Assembly (NCBI RefSeq): GCF_045679555.1 | Contig: NC_092120.1 | Coordinates: 12,513,805-12,577,804 of the forward strand | Direction of reading: 5' to 3' | DNA length: 64,000 bases | DNA from: Salvelinus alpinus | Lineage: Eukaryota > Chordata > Actinopteri > Salmoniformes > Salmonidae | Shown: one piece after another, positions 11,506 to 22,540 of the stretch | Layout of the letters: each line of letters opens with the position of its first letter | How positions within the stretch are numbered: the first letter of the stretch is position 1 | The notes under the pieces: generated by a model | Seen by the model: only the letters and a program-made list of their open reading frames with translations | What the model was told of the DNA's origin: nothing | Databases searched by the model: none | Position numbers and translations under genes: made by a program

Positions 11506-11798
11506 CATGTGGCGCAGTGGTCTAGGGCACTGCATTGCAGTGCTAGCTGCGCCACCAGAGTCTCTGGGTTCGCGCCCAGGCTGGGCTGGGTTCGCGCCCA
11601 GGCTCTGTCGCAGCCGGCCGCAACCGGGAGATCCGTGGGGCGACGCACAATTGGCATAGCGTCGTCCGGGTTAGGGAGGGTTTGGCCGGTAGGGATATCC
11701 TTGTCTCAGTATGTAAAAATGTAATAAAATGTATGCACTCTACTGTAAGTTGCTCTGGATAAGAGCGTCTGCTAAATGACTAAAATGTAAATGTAAAA
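11506..11798 (+). mobile_element. tRNA-derived SINE
   Basis: The head has a pol III A box (TGGCGCAGTGG, 11510-11520) and a B box (GGTTCGCGCCC). The B-box segment is tandemly doubled (GGGTTCGCGCCCAGGCT occurs twice around 11566-11605). The tail 'AAGTTGCTCTGGATAAGAGC' then GTCTGCTAAATGAC is the LINE-type 3' tail shared by several fish SINEs. It ends in short TAAAATGTAAATGTAA repeats. I take it as a salmonid SINE but do not name the family. Confidence 0.8.
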
Positions 11799-13642
11799 TG
11801 AATGCTCATAGGGCTTTTAACATGGAACTGCCCATCACTAGTATTGGAGAGTTGGTTTAAAAACCTGTTTATGGAGGATAATGCATTCTGTTCACACCAA
11901 CTCTTTCCTGGGTTGACAATTTCAAAGGATTGTTTCTTTCATTCTCTTTTTTATGCCATCTCAGTAGCCTCAAACAATACCTATTTGGAAGGATTGTGCA
12001 TAAACATTATGCATACATAATTAAAGTCACAATATGAAGATTTAAATGGCAATACCCTTGGGCTCATGTCAAACCAACAAATTACTTATTTTCGCCACTG
12101 CAGTGGTTATGATAGACTGCTAAAGGACTAGGACCAATGTTTATGCATGTTTTCATTCTACCTTTAATTTGATTAAGTTGCCGTAGTGTTTCTGCATATC
12201 AGAGGACTTATTAAACTAATCAATGATGTAAACACAACATCACAGCACTATAATAAAACCTCATTGTTAATTTTCCAACCAATCTATTTGAGCAAAATGA
12301 AGCATGGTTGAAACAACCTGCATACTTACTCTGAGGTCACAAGGAAATGGACTGTGTCTCTGTGCCTTTATTTGATGATGTTTTCTTTCAGACTCAACCG
12401 CGGTTATCACATTTATTGGATGAGATAACAGCCCCAGTATGTGCTGTACCCAGAGAGGACAGTATGTGCATTTCATTAGCGTTCCACATGATTGGACCCA
12501 CGCTATAGCTTTAGCACCACCATAGCAGTTTACCTTTATTGGAATCAAGTTAGGATTGTGGATGGCTCTGATCAGATTAGCAAGCTGCCCGTAAGTGTGC
12601 CAAAGGGGAAAAGCTCCACCTGTCCAGTGGTGTGTGGAGGATTATGTAGTGTAGTTGCTTTTCTGTGAAAAACGCAACCCGTAACAAACTGTTGTGGCTC
12701 TCTTTCAAGAGGTTGATCTCTTTGTCCTCTCAAAGCTGCTTTGGAATAGTGAAAGCAGAGAGGGTATGCTGAAAATGGAAGGACATTCTAATGAAAGTGT
12801 AGCCTAAAGGAGACCTTGTAACAGGCCCAATGTAATCCAAGAATGGTACAATTGGCCGCTGTTATATATTCTTGGTATATTCCCCATAGGCGGAAAGTTT
12901 CCTGACCGCTGAAGTCCACCTTCAGAAGAATCAAGCACCTTTTATTAAAGCGTGCTTGCTGGAATCCTTGTTTACCATCCATCTCCTCCTGTCAGACATT
13001 GTTCTTTCTCTCATTGTACCTCGTTGGATTCAATCCGTCAATGCTATTAACTAAAACGACCTCATTTGGCATGTCACATCAGTGCTACACTGAAACCAAT
13101 TATCTTTTCTCATTTATTTGTGCTATTATTAATTTTGCAGACAGTGCACTTTGTGCGAGCAATGACTTAACTGACTGCCTTGATAAAGAATTATAATATA
13201 GTGCACCCTGCAACACGACAGAACACTGTCTCTGGAACCAGATTGATTTGAGTGAGCTGTCATAGTGACCCACTTCTGCCTGTGAGAAAGAGTGAGAGTG
13301 TAAATACAAACATATTCAGAGCACACACATGCGTACACACACACATAATGCATAACGCCTAACCCTAAGCATCCCGACGCAGACACACATTCCACCATAC
13401 AAAGACCAGAAACTCTCCAAAACCCACAAACATTGAAGTTGCAGATACACACAAAAAGCATTTGTATAAAACACATTAAATACAGATGAAACAAATGCAA
13501 TTGCAAATGTGGGCACAGTGTCACACAGTTAATATAATCATATTTTTCACAGTTGCAAGCTTACAGCCAGACAAACATACTCTTCTTCATGGCTTCCCTA
13601 CATGCTTAGTGTAATGCAAATACACAATCTATCTAACGTAGG

Positions 13643-13687
<45 letters not shown>

Positions 13688-15239
13688 ATATTATTGAGGT
13701 ATACGTTGTCTTTACAAAATGTTTTAAAGTGATTGAATCAGAAATGGCTTGCTTGACTTGATGTTGTTTACGAGCCCTTTCTCCTTTCCCTGGCAGACCC
13801 AATGGCACAAAAAGAATCTGGCATTCTGAAGAGCACTGCTATTCTCTCCCCCTCAGCCTAGCAGCTGTTCTGCTCACAAACCTTTTAATACACGCTTGTA
13901 GAACTCTGGTATATATCACAGAGGCTGGTACACAGGGGCAGGTGCCAGGAGCAATAAACAATGTCTTTCTAGCACATAAAAACATACAGATATACACACT
14001 GAGACACTTTCAACAGAGTGTAACACACACCCGGGCCCCCTGGTCCGTGTGGTTGTTTAATTTCAGCCATCTTAATTGGTCTAAGAATAGCACTTATACA
14101 AGTGTCAAAGTGCATTCACTGTGCATTCTATTTCTAACCCCATGGCGATTTAGAGAGTGACCAATGTGGGGAGGGGAGGAAAAGCCAGGGTGTCTGTTTT
14201 GAGGACTGACTTCAATACAATGAATCCACACAAGACTGTTCTCGTGGCCCAGCTAGACATCATGCACCGGTTCAATTGGGTCTTCTTGCCTATAATCTCT
14301 AAGTGTCCCTGCCAATACTGATCGGGAAAGATATGTCTTGAGGTAGGAAAGACCAAAGGCTTTGGGAAATACTCGTCAGGTTGCAGAGCAGATACCACTT
14401 CAAAACAATGAATCACATAAAAAACAGATCAAACTTAGTTTGGGGTTGTTGTTTTGCTCTGTTTCTACTGTGGGTCATGTCAAAATGAGGAGGAGGCTCA
14501 TGAGCCACAGTTTTGGTTACCTAAAGTAATTCCATGGAGTCAGTAATGGGGATTCTGTAGCTAGACACGCACTGCAAGGTCACTGTTTTGACACTCAGAA
14601 TGTTCTGACATCTGTCCACAGTTTGATGTAACACGATGACAGCTGAGCGGACTTGATGAGTTTTGTGTGATGGTGGGGGAGAGCTGAGTGACAAAGTCCA
14701 AATGTTTGAAAGAATTAAGCAAAAGTGGGATCCAACCCAAACACCAAACATGGTTTCTGGATCTGCCACGGGATTGTCTGAGTGGATGTTACATCAGGTT
14801 GGCTTTGATATTGTTTGCATTTGGCGTTGTGGTTGTCTGTTAGATAAGAGCTGGCCGCTGCACAGGTTTGGACGGGTGGGTTTTGGTGTTATGCAAAAGT
14901 TGTACATATCGGCCAATCAGGCATTTTGCCATCAACTGTCCAGCTGAAAACAATAACAAACCCAATACCCTTACCACCCAGGACAGACTTCATTCAGCAG
15001 CTTCCTCAACAACAACTATTTCAATTGGAACAATACTTGAAATAGAATACTATTTTTACCCGTTAGAATGTACTTAGCATAAATACAAAGGAATATGATA
15101 CCGTGTGACTGTGGAATCCAAAGTGGGTGAAGTCTAGATTCCTGACCCTGTCTAATTTGACAGACAGGGTCAGGTCACTTTGTGACCCCTAGGTCAGGAC
15201 CATTGGCTGCAATCTAGCTTCATGGTGTATGCATCGACA
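11799..15239. other. Intergenic DNA, no gene recognised
   Basis: Only short unconvincing open frames occur. A (CA)n microsatellite sits at 13645-13682. I see no exon with family resemblance and no element with clear ends. Confidence 0.6.
13645..13682. repeat. (CA)n microsatellite
   Basis: About 19 uninterrupted CA units, probably polymorphic. Confidence 0.95.
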
Positions 15240-16460
15240 TACAGTACCAGTCAAAAGTTCGGACACACCTACTCATTCAAGGGTTTTTCTTTATTTTTTA
15301 CTATTTTCTACATTGTAGAATAATAGTGAAGACATCAAAACTATGAAATAACACACATGGAATCATGTAGTAACCAAAAAAGTTTCACGCCCTGACCTTA
15401 GAGATCCTTTTTATGTCTCTATTTTGGTTGGTCTGGGCATGAGTTGGGGTGGGCATTCTATGTTTTGTGTTCTATGTTTTCTATTTCTGTGTGTTTGGCC
15501 GGGTGTGGTTCTCAATCAGAGGCAGCTGTCTATCGTTGTCTCTGATTGAGAACCATACTTAGGTAGCCTTTTTCCACCTGTGTTTTGTGGGTAGTTATTT
15601 TCTGTTTAGCTGTTTTGTTTGTCTGACAGAACTGTTCGATTTCGGTCTCCTGTTTGTTGTTTTTGTTCGATTGTTTTTTTGGATTAAATCATGAACACTT
15701 TAAACGCTGGATCTTGGTCCACTCTTCCTTCAGCCCACGAGAAGCGTTACAAAAAGTGTTAAACAAATCAATATTTCTTTTAAATATTTGAGATTCTTGA
15801 CGACATCTTTGCACACTCTTGGCATTCTCTCAACCAGCTTCACCTGGAATGCTTTTCCAACAGACTTGAAGGAATTCCCACATATGCTGAGCACTTGTTG
15901 GCTGCTTTTCCTTCACTCTGCGGTTTTTGCGACAGCACTAGAAGAAACTTTAAAAGTTCTTGAAATTTTCCGGATTGACTGACCTTCATGTCTTAAAGTA
16001 ATGATGGACTGTCATTTCTCTTTACTTATTTGAGCTGTTCTTGCCATAATATGGACTTGGTCTTTTACCAAATAGGACTATCTTCTGTATAGCACCCCTA
16101 CCTTGTCACAACACAACTGATTGGCTCAAATGCATTAAAAAGGAAAACAATTCCACAAATTAACTTTTTTAACAAGGCACACCTGTTAAATGAAATGTAT
16201 TCCAGGTGATTACCTCATGAAGCTGGTTAAAATAATGCCAAGAATGTGCAAAGCTGTTATCAAGGCAAAATCAAGGCAAAGAGTGGCTACTTTGAAGAAT
16301 CTCAAATAGAAAATATATTTACATTTTTAGGTTACTGCATGATTCCATATGTGTTATTTCATAGTTTTGAATTCTTCACTACTATTCTACAATGTAGAAA
16401 ATAGTAAAAATAAAGAAAAACTTGAATGAGTAAGTGTCCAAACTTTTGATTGGTACTGTA
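15240..16460. mobile_element. Non-autonomous Tc1/mariner-type element with long inverted repeats
   Basis: The left end 'TACAGTACCAGTCAAAAGTT' and the right end (reverse complement 'TACAGTACCAATCAAAAGTT') begin inverted repeats of at least 120 bases covering 'CTACATTGTAGAATA' and 'AAATAACACAYATGGAATCATG'. TA flanks fit a Tc1/mariner target duplication. No transposase is present. Without the 369-base insertion at 15383-15751 the element is about 850 bases. Confidence 0.75.
15383..15751 (+). mobile_element. LTR-like dispersed repeat (fossil), copy 1
   Basis: The unit is 369 bases, flanked by a 5-bp direct repeat AAAAG, and ends in ..GCGTTACA. It matches the reverse complement of the repeat at 34311-34662, sharing 'GGTTCTCAATCAGAGGCAGC' and 'CTCTGATTGAGAACCA'. 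Length, end sequence and 5-bp target duplication suggest a solo LTR of a Gypsy-like element, though a different class of non-autonomous element is possible. It is inserted within the left part of a Tc1-type element. No coding region. Confidence 0.55.
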
Positions 16461-17340
16461 TAGCAGGAGGAATTCTATAACACTGTGGCTGGAGGCTCAA
16501 CCTCTGACAGCCCTGCCTCATTCGGACCACCTAGCTTCCCGCCGTGATGTCATGCACCTGCCAGTCTCTGTCTCTCACAAGTCCACACTGAGGGATCAAC
16601 ACGGTTAATTTATGTTAGCTTGCACTGTGGTGTTAGAATGGATCAAGGAGTTCCAAGCGTCTGAGCGCAAGTGGATGGGTTATGAGTCAGCCCTTCTAGT
16701 CGCTATAAGACCGTTTTCGGGAATAGCAGGGATGAGACAAGCCACTCTGGGACTGATTTCAACTTGGCCGGTCAGTGAGAAGGCTGTGTCGAGAAAGGAC
16801 AGTGAGAAAGTGTCTCTATGATGTTGGACTGTGAGAGACAGCAGCTCCCGCAGGTTTGACTGAGCTCAGCACTCTATATGAATAATATTGATGTATTTGT
16901 CATATCATATGCATATTCATTTGATATATTGGATTGTAGATGTTCAGTATATTTAGAGTAGTATATGATATATTTTAGAAAGGGCATGAACAAAGAAATA
17001 TGGTAACGGTAAATAATTGCAAGCTATATTGTACCCATATTTACTTGTATTTTGGTTTTAAGCAGTAGTTAAATCACAGCAATGGATCGGTCCATAGTCC
17101 TCCTTCATAAGTCTTGATGTGCCTGACAACATTTTGTCAGCTAGTGAATGTTTTCTTCAGTGATATGAGTTGGATCTTGGGGCCAATTTTTCAAATGCAA
17201 TGCCACAATTAGTAAACTGATTGGATTAATTTACAAGATATCAGCAATGACATGATTATGTCATCACATTGTGCCAGTTGGGGGAAATATATGTAGGCTA
17301 TCACTTTTTACTTTTGTTTATTTAGGTTTTAACTTTTGAT
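16461..17340. other. Intergenic DNA upstream of lingo4
   Basis: There is no coding exon I can recognise. The more GC-rich part at 16490-16860 could hold a promoter or 5' exon of lingo4 but nothing decides this. The last eight bases (CTTTTGAT) are a target duplication of the following hAT MITE. Confidence 0.45.
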
Positions 17341-17863
17341 CAGTGGTGGAAAAAGTAAAGATACCTTAATAGAAAATGACTCAAGTAAAAGTAAAAGGAA
17401 CACAGTAAATTTCTACTTGAGTAAAAGTCTAAAAGTATTTGGTTTAAAATATACTTAAGTATCAAAAGTAAAAGTATAAATTCCTTATATTAAGCAAACC
17501 AAATGGCACAATTTTCTTGTTTTTTTTATTTACGGATAGGCAGGGGCACACTTCAATATTCAGACATCATTTACAAACCAAGCATGTGTCTTTAATGAGT
17601 CTGCCAGATCAAAGGCAGGGATGACCAGGGATGTTCTGTGCATGAATTGGACAATTTTCCTCTCCTGCTAAGTATTCAAAATGTAACGAGTACTTTTGGG
17701 TGTCAAGGAAAATGTATGGAGTAAAAAGTACAATATTTTCTTAAGGAAGGAAGTGAAGTAAAATTATAAGTAGTTGAAAATATAAATAGGAAAGTACAGA
17801 TACCCCCAAAAACCACTTAAGTAGCACCTTAAAGTATTTTTACTTAAGTACTTTACACCACTG
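17341..17863. mobile_element. hAT-type MITE with 8-bp target duplication
   Basis: The ends are CAGTGGTGGAAAAAGTA and the inverted TACTTTACACCACTG, with subterminal AAGTAAAAGT repeats on the left and TTTACTTAAGT on the right. The flanks are identical octamers CTTTTGAT at 17333-17340 and 17864-17871. CAGTG ends with 8-bp duplications are the hAT signature. No transposase is encoded. Confidence 0.85.
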
Positions 17864-18107
17864 CTTTTGATGTTGTCGATTTAGATTTTGCCTTTTGGTG
17901 TTTATGAGGGCTAGATCTAAATGCAGTTGCAGTTACAACTAATGTTTTTGGCATTTGTGTCGGTATAAGAGTTAGTGCTTTAGTCAGTGCTTTAGTCGTC
18001 ACCAGGATTAAAACTTTTAAAAGCATTCCCAAAATCTGATTTGCACCATAGTTGAATTATAAATGTTGCTGAAATGTATGTCATATTATATTTTATATAT
18101 TTGTACT

Positions 18108-18253
18108 TAAAAGGATAGTTTGAGATTTTGGCAATTAAGCTTTTTTTTTCTACTTACCCAGAGTCAAATCAAATTGTATCCATGAGTTCAACTGACTCTG
18201 GGTAAGTAGAAGAAAGGACTGAATTGCCAAAATGTTGAACTATCCCTTTTAAT
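18108..18253. repeat. Short palindromic MITE
   Basis: A near-perfect hairpin: the left arm AAAAGGATAGTTTGAGATTT, GGCAATT and CTACTTACCCAGAGTCA pairs with TGACTCTGGGTAAGTAG, AATTGCC and GAACTATCCCTTTT on the right. About 145 bases in all, with a loop of roughly 30. Confidence 0.8.
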
Positions 18254-19261
18254 ACAGTGTAGTTGAAAATGTTCCCTAATTTCTTGTCCTGCTTAATTAA
18301 TTGAAAAGGAGCCTGCACAGTACGACAAAACCTTTTTGTTTCTTGGGGTATGATGTGCCTCCATGGGAATGTTTGACTATTCCATACTCGACCTTCTCAA
18401 CTTGGTCCTGTATAGCCTACGTGCGCACATCTAACTTCACATGTCACGTGTCACTGGCCCTGACCACAGATAGCCTGCCTAATCCAGATGTCTGGCCAGG
18501 GGGCACAGCTCCCATCTGAACTGGCCTTCATCACGGTTTTTAGAATCAGTAAGCATAGGTCTGGATGCACTAATGAGGATTTTTTTTGCAGATCAAGATG
18601 GGGCACGGTCAAGGGCATATGTTTCATTACCGTACCACTACCTTTTAGCCTGCAACTTAGACTGAGGATATAAGGTGCAGAGTAAAAGTGGTAAATAATG
18701 TATTATTTGGTAAATCAATTAGTAGAGATGTTGTCTGTATTAAACAGAGATGTAGGTCGATAGTAATTAGGACATCTGCTCTAAATAGTACCTTAATTAT
18801 GCTCTGACGTTGATAATGTGGATTTTTTAAATACATTTTTTATTGTCTTGATTCCACTCTCAAATTCACCACTTTTTTAGGTTTATCTCAAAATGTTGGA
18901 AACTCATGCTTTGTCCATAAATATAGCATTTGCAATCCATGATTTACAAATGCTACAAAGGTTTTGTTTTTTGGGGGGGGAGATTCATTCCTGTCTCTTT
19001 TGTCTCTCTAGGCCACTTGCAAGGACATGTTTTTTACAGAACATCATCTCTTATAGAAGACTTAACTCAAGTCTGATCCCAACTTGACCACCGCTGGTTA
19101 TGAAAACCTGCATCCTCACAGTAAATCGGTAAGTTCCTTAACAAATACTCAAATATATTCAGACCTTTGTTTTCATCTGTTATGGCATTGTGAGTTAGCA
19201 TGACTGCTCTTTAGCTATCAGTTCATAACCTTTTTGTTCCCATTTTTAGGCAGGAGGCAAG
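18254..19261. other. lingo4 upstream region with a likely 5' UTR intron
   Basis: A consensus splice acceptor (CATTTTTAG, AG at 19248-19249) lies 12 bases before the lingo4 start codon, which implies at least one upstream noncoding exon. A good candidate donor is CG|GTAAGT at 19129. An ATG at 19102 in that putative exon would be out of frame with the main protein, so it would act as a short upstream ORF if transcribed. The transcription start is not identifiable. Confidence 0.45.
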
Positions 19262-21103
19262 ATGTTTGTGGAGTCTGTTGTCCGATGGGGGGCATGGAGC
19301 ATCTTGCTCCAGTGTGGATTATTGGGCGTGTCAGCAGGGGACTTCCCCTGGCCTTGCCCTGCCAGGTGTGTGTGTCGGCTTGAGACTTTAGAAGTGAACT
19401 GCTCTGACAAACAGCTGACTTCTGTGTCTGAGGGCTTCGCTAGTGGCACCCAGCGCATTAACTTATCTCGTAACAAGCTGAAGACGCTGGGTCGTCGCCA
19501 GTTCTTTGGCATGACCCAGCTAGAGGATCTGGACATTAGTGACAATGTCATTGCCATGATTGAAGTGGAGGCTTTCCAGGGCCTGCAGAACCTCAAGACC
19601 CTGTGCATTAGGAGCAATCACCTCAAGATCATCTCTGTGGGTGTCTTCTCCGGACTGCCCAGCCTGCGCTTCCTGGACCTGAGTGAGAACGAGATCCTAG
19701 TCTTTCTGGACTTTACTTTCCGTGAGTTGGTGAGCCTGCACCAGCTGGAGGCTGGGGAGAATGACCTGGTGTTTATCTCCCAGCGGGCCTTTACCGGCCT
19801 GCAGAACCTGCAGAAGCTCAATCTGGACCGCAGCAACCTGACCTCCATCCCCACCGAGGCACTGTCCCAGCTCCAGAGCCTGACTCGGCTGCGCATGATC
19901 CGCCTCACCATCTCGGCGCTGCCCAACAATGCCTTCCGCCGCCTGCATCGGCTGCGTAGCCTCGTCATCTCCCACTGGCCCTTGCTGGACACCCTGGCCA
20001 GCAACAGCCTGATTGGCCTCAACCTCACCTCGCTGGTCATCAGCAGCTGCAATCTCAGTGCTGTCCCATACCAGGCGCTGCGCCACCTGGTCTACCTGGG
20101 CTACCTGGACCTGTCCTACAACCCCATCACAGCCATCCAGGGTAACCTACTGGGGGACCTGTTGCGGCTGCAGGAACTGCACCTGGCTGGGGGCAACCTG
20201 CTCCGCATCGAGCCAGGGGCCTTCAGGGGGCTGGCATACTTCCGTCTGCTCAACGTGACATCCAACCAGCTCAGCACACTGGAGGACAGTGCCTTCCACT
20301 CGGTGGGGAATCTGCAGGTTCTGCGGCTGGATGGGAACCCCCTGGCCTGCGACTGCCGACTACTCTGGGTGGTCCGCCGGCGACAGCGCCTGAACTTTGA
20401 CGGTCGCCAACCCACCTGCTCCACCCCGGACATGGTGCGAGAGCGGGAATTCCGGGACTTCTCGGAGAAAGAGCTCCCGAGACTGTTCACCTGCCGGCAG
20501 GCCCGCATTGTAGACCGCAGGTCCCAGGAGGTCAGGGTGGAGGAGGGCACTACGGTGCTCTTCTCCTGTAAGGCAGACGGTGACCCAATGCCCTCCTTTA
20601 CCTGGTTGTCGGCCCAGCGGATTCCGCTCTCCACTACGGGGCGCATCAGGGTGTTGTCCAATGGGACTCTAGAGGTACGCTATGCCCAGGTTCAGGACAG
20701 CGGCACATACCAGTGCACGGCGGGCAACGCAGCTGGCAACGACAGCCTGTACGTCAGCCTCTATGTGAAGGGTTTCCCACGTAACCGCACCATGCCCTTT
20801 TTCACCGACGAAGGCTGGATAGAGTCCTCACACGCCCCTACTGCCAACTCCTCTGCCCAGGTGGCCAACCAGTACCCGTTTGATGCCAAGACACTGATCA
20901 TCGCCACCACCATGGGCTTCCTGTCCTTCCTCAGCTCAGTGGCTATCTGCTTCGTCTTCATGTTCTTCTGGAGCCAGAGCAAGGGGCAAATCAAACACAC
21001 AGCAACCATCGACTATGTACCCCGTACCTCAATGGGGGTAGGAGGAGGAGGAGGGGGTGGGGGTGGAGGGGATGCTGGCAAGTTCACCATGAAGCTTATC
21101 TAA
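19262..21103 (+). CDS. lingo4: LINGO4-like leucine-rich repeat and Ig domain receptor
   Basis: Encodes 613 residues in one exon, the usual form of LINGO genes. Seen: signal peptide (about 1-26), LRR N-cap with cysteines at 32, 36, 38 and 47, about eleven leucine-rich repeats, LRR C-cap beginning NPLACDCRLLW, one I-set Ig domain (VLFSCKADGD ... DSGTYQCTAGNAAGND), a transmembrane segment at about 544-570 and a 40-residue tail ending FTMKLI. LINGO proteins are neuronal surface receptors; LINGO1 restrains axon growth and myelination with Nogo receptor partners, while LINGO4 is little studied. I favour LINGO4 over LINGO1 because of the GRIRVLSNGTLEVR, FLSFLSSVAICF and IKHTATIDYV stretches, plus linkage to s100a1. 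Odd: ten glycines in a row near the C-terminus (21037-21066). The start is the first ATG after a consensus acceptor. Confidence 0.93.
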   Translation: MFVESVVRWGAWSILLQCGLLGVSAGDFPWPCPARCVCRLETLEVNCSDKQLTSVSEGFASGTQRINLSRNKLKTLGRRQFFGMTQLEDLDISDNVIAMIEVEAFQGLQNLKTLCIRSNHLKIISVGVFSGLPSLRFLDLSENEILVFLDFTFRELVSLHQLEAGENDLVFISQRAFTGLQNLQKLNLDRSNLTSIPTEALSQLQSLTRLRMIRLTISALPNNAFRRLHRLRSLVISHWPLLDTLASNSLIGLNLTSLVISSCNLSAVPYQALRHLVYLGYLDLSYNPITAIQGNLLGDLLRLQELHLAGGNLLRIEPGAFRGLAYFRLLNVTSNQLSTLEDSAFHSVGNLQVLRLDGNPLACDCRLLWVVRRRQRLNFDGRQPTCSTPDMVREREFRDFSEKELPRLFTCRQARIVDRRSQEVRVEEGTTVLFSCKADGDPMPSFTWLSAQRIPLSTTGRIRVLSNGTLEVRYAQVQDSGTYQCTAGNAAGNDSLYVSLYVKGFPRNRTMPFFTDEGWIESSHAPTANSSAQVANQYPFDAKTLIIATTMGFLSFLSSVAICFVFMFFWSQSKGQIKHTATIDYVPRTSMGVGGGGGGGGGGDAGKFTMKLI

Positions 21104-22540
21104 GGTTATGTGGGAGAGAACTTGGGACACATTGACTGTGTCACCCCATGAGGGTGAAGGCTCTACAAGGACACAGGGCCACGGTCTGCCTTCAGAAAGC
21201 TAGATCCTCACTGCACCCTTAACATACGGAAATTATACATATCTGATGACATATCATCCTAAATATCTTGGAGAAGAAAATAATGAACAGTGGTTGTCTA
21301 GAAGCCGGTTTATTTAAACTCTGTTGTCAATTTTTTTAAATGGTGTAATTTTCTTTATTCAAGTATTTATTCAACATTACAATTACAGTGCTACAAATCG
21401 AATTTGTCGTTGCAACATGATGATATGAAATATTATACATGTTCATGTGTATAAGGAATGCTCTTAAAGTGTCAAGGTTCATTTCACTCATATCAGGTGT
21501 GCTTGGTGGATCTGATATACAGATATATAGTAAGTGTGGATCTCATGTGTCAACTTGCCAATACAGGTCAACCAAGCATTGCCCTCTGACCTGGGGATAA
21601 CTATTTATGCTTATCCACAGAGGATCCATTCAGAGATTGCATACTCACCATTTGCTTTAGGCTCTATGAAACTATAATAATATGCAAACACATGATTGTA
21701 GTTATATAGTTATAATAGATGTATAGAATATTGTACTAGGCTATATTCAAATACGGTAGATAAATCAGTTTCACTGTACAGTAACATTTCATGGCTCACT
21801 TTTTGACTAGCCTCTATTTTACGAAAATTCATGTTGTTTTGGGGACAGGAGTATTATTTAGTTATCAGAATATGACAGTGTCCAGCGGGTGATGAAATTC
21901 TAATCTGTACATGAGAATGTATCCAATTCCATGTCATATTATAAACAATCTTTTAAGCTTTAAATCCTATTTCCATTTTATTTTTTATAACAAGGTAAGA
22001 TAGTTCGCACACATCAAATACAAAGAATTCAAGATAATTTTTTGCAAGTCATTTCCTTTTTATATCAGTGGAATTTCATACTGTATAATTTGGTAAGATA
22101 TTGTAATCAGCAACAATGCTTCAATGATAATATAACTGTATAACATTCATGTAACCTTATCTGTTTATTTTTCCTGAATGTTTATCGATCACAGGGTATT
22201 GAAAATATGTGCCTGAGTAATCTTACTCGCCATTAAAGAAACAACGATGAACTGTAATGGCGAACAGCACCTTGTGAAATTCAATGTCAAATGTAGGTCG
22301 TGGACATTTCCATGCTATAGGTTACTTTATGGCTGTATCTAGTCCTGTGGATTAGTGTCACTCAAATATGCCACTCTTCTTTCATGTACACTTGTTGTGT
22401 AGGTACACACAAACCAAAATTCCAAAACAATGTAAATGATGTACACATCTATAGTTAAGTCTGTTGTTTTGCTATCTTATTTGTAAAATATAATCTTTTT
22501 GCATTTTGAAATGATTAAAAACCTCTTTAACCTGCCTCAT
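21104..22540 (+). other. Probable lingo4 3' UTR
   Basis: AT-rich noncoding sequence follows the stop codon. An ATTAAA at 22514-22519 is a plausible polyadenylation signal that would give a 3' UTR of about 1.4 kb. No repeat with clear ends is seen here. The end point is inferred. Confidence 0.4.

Noticed and set aside
13129-13524. 131-residue minus-strand frame
   Set aside because: Cysteine- and valine-rich translation of a CACACA-rich stretch; no domain.
19618-20661. Three long minus-strand frames (129-181 residues)
   Set aside because: They are GC-rich antisense shadows of the lingo4 coding exon.
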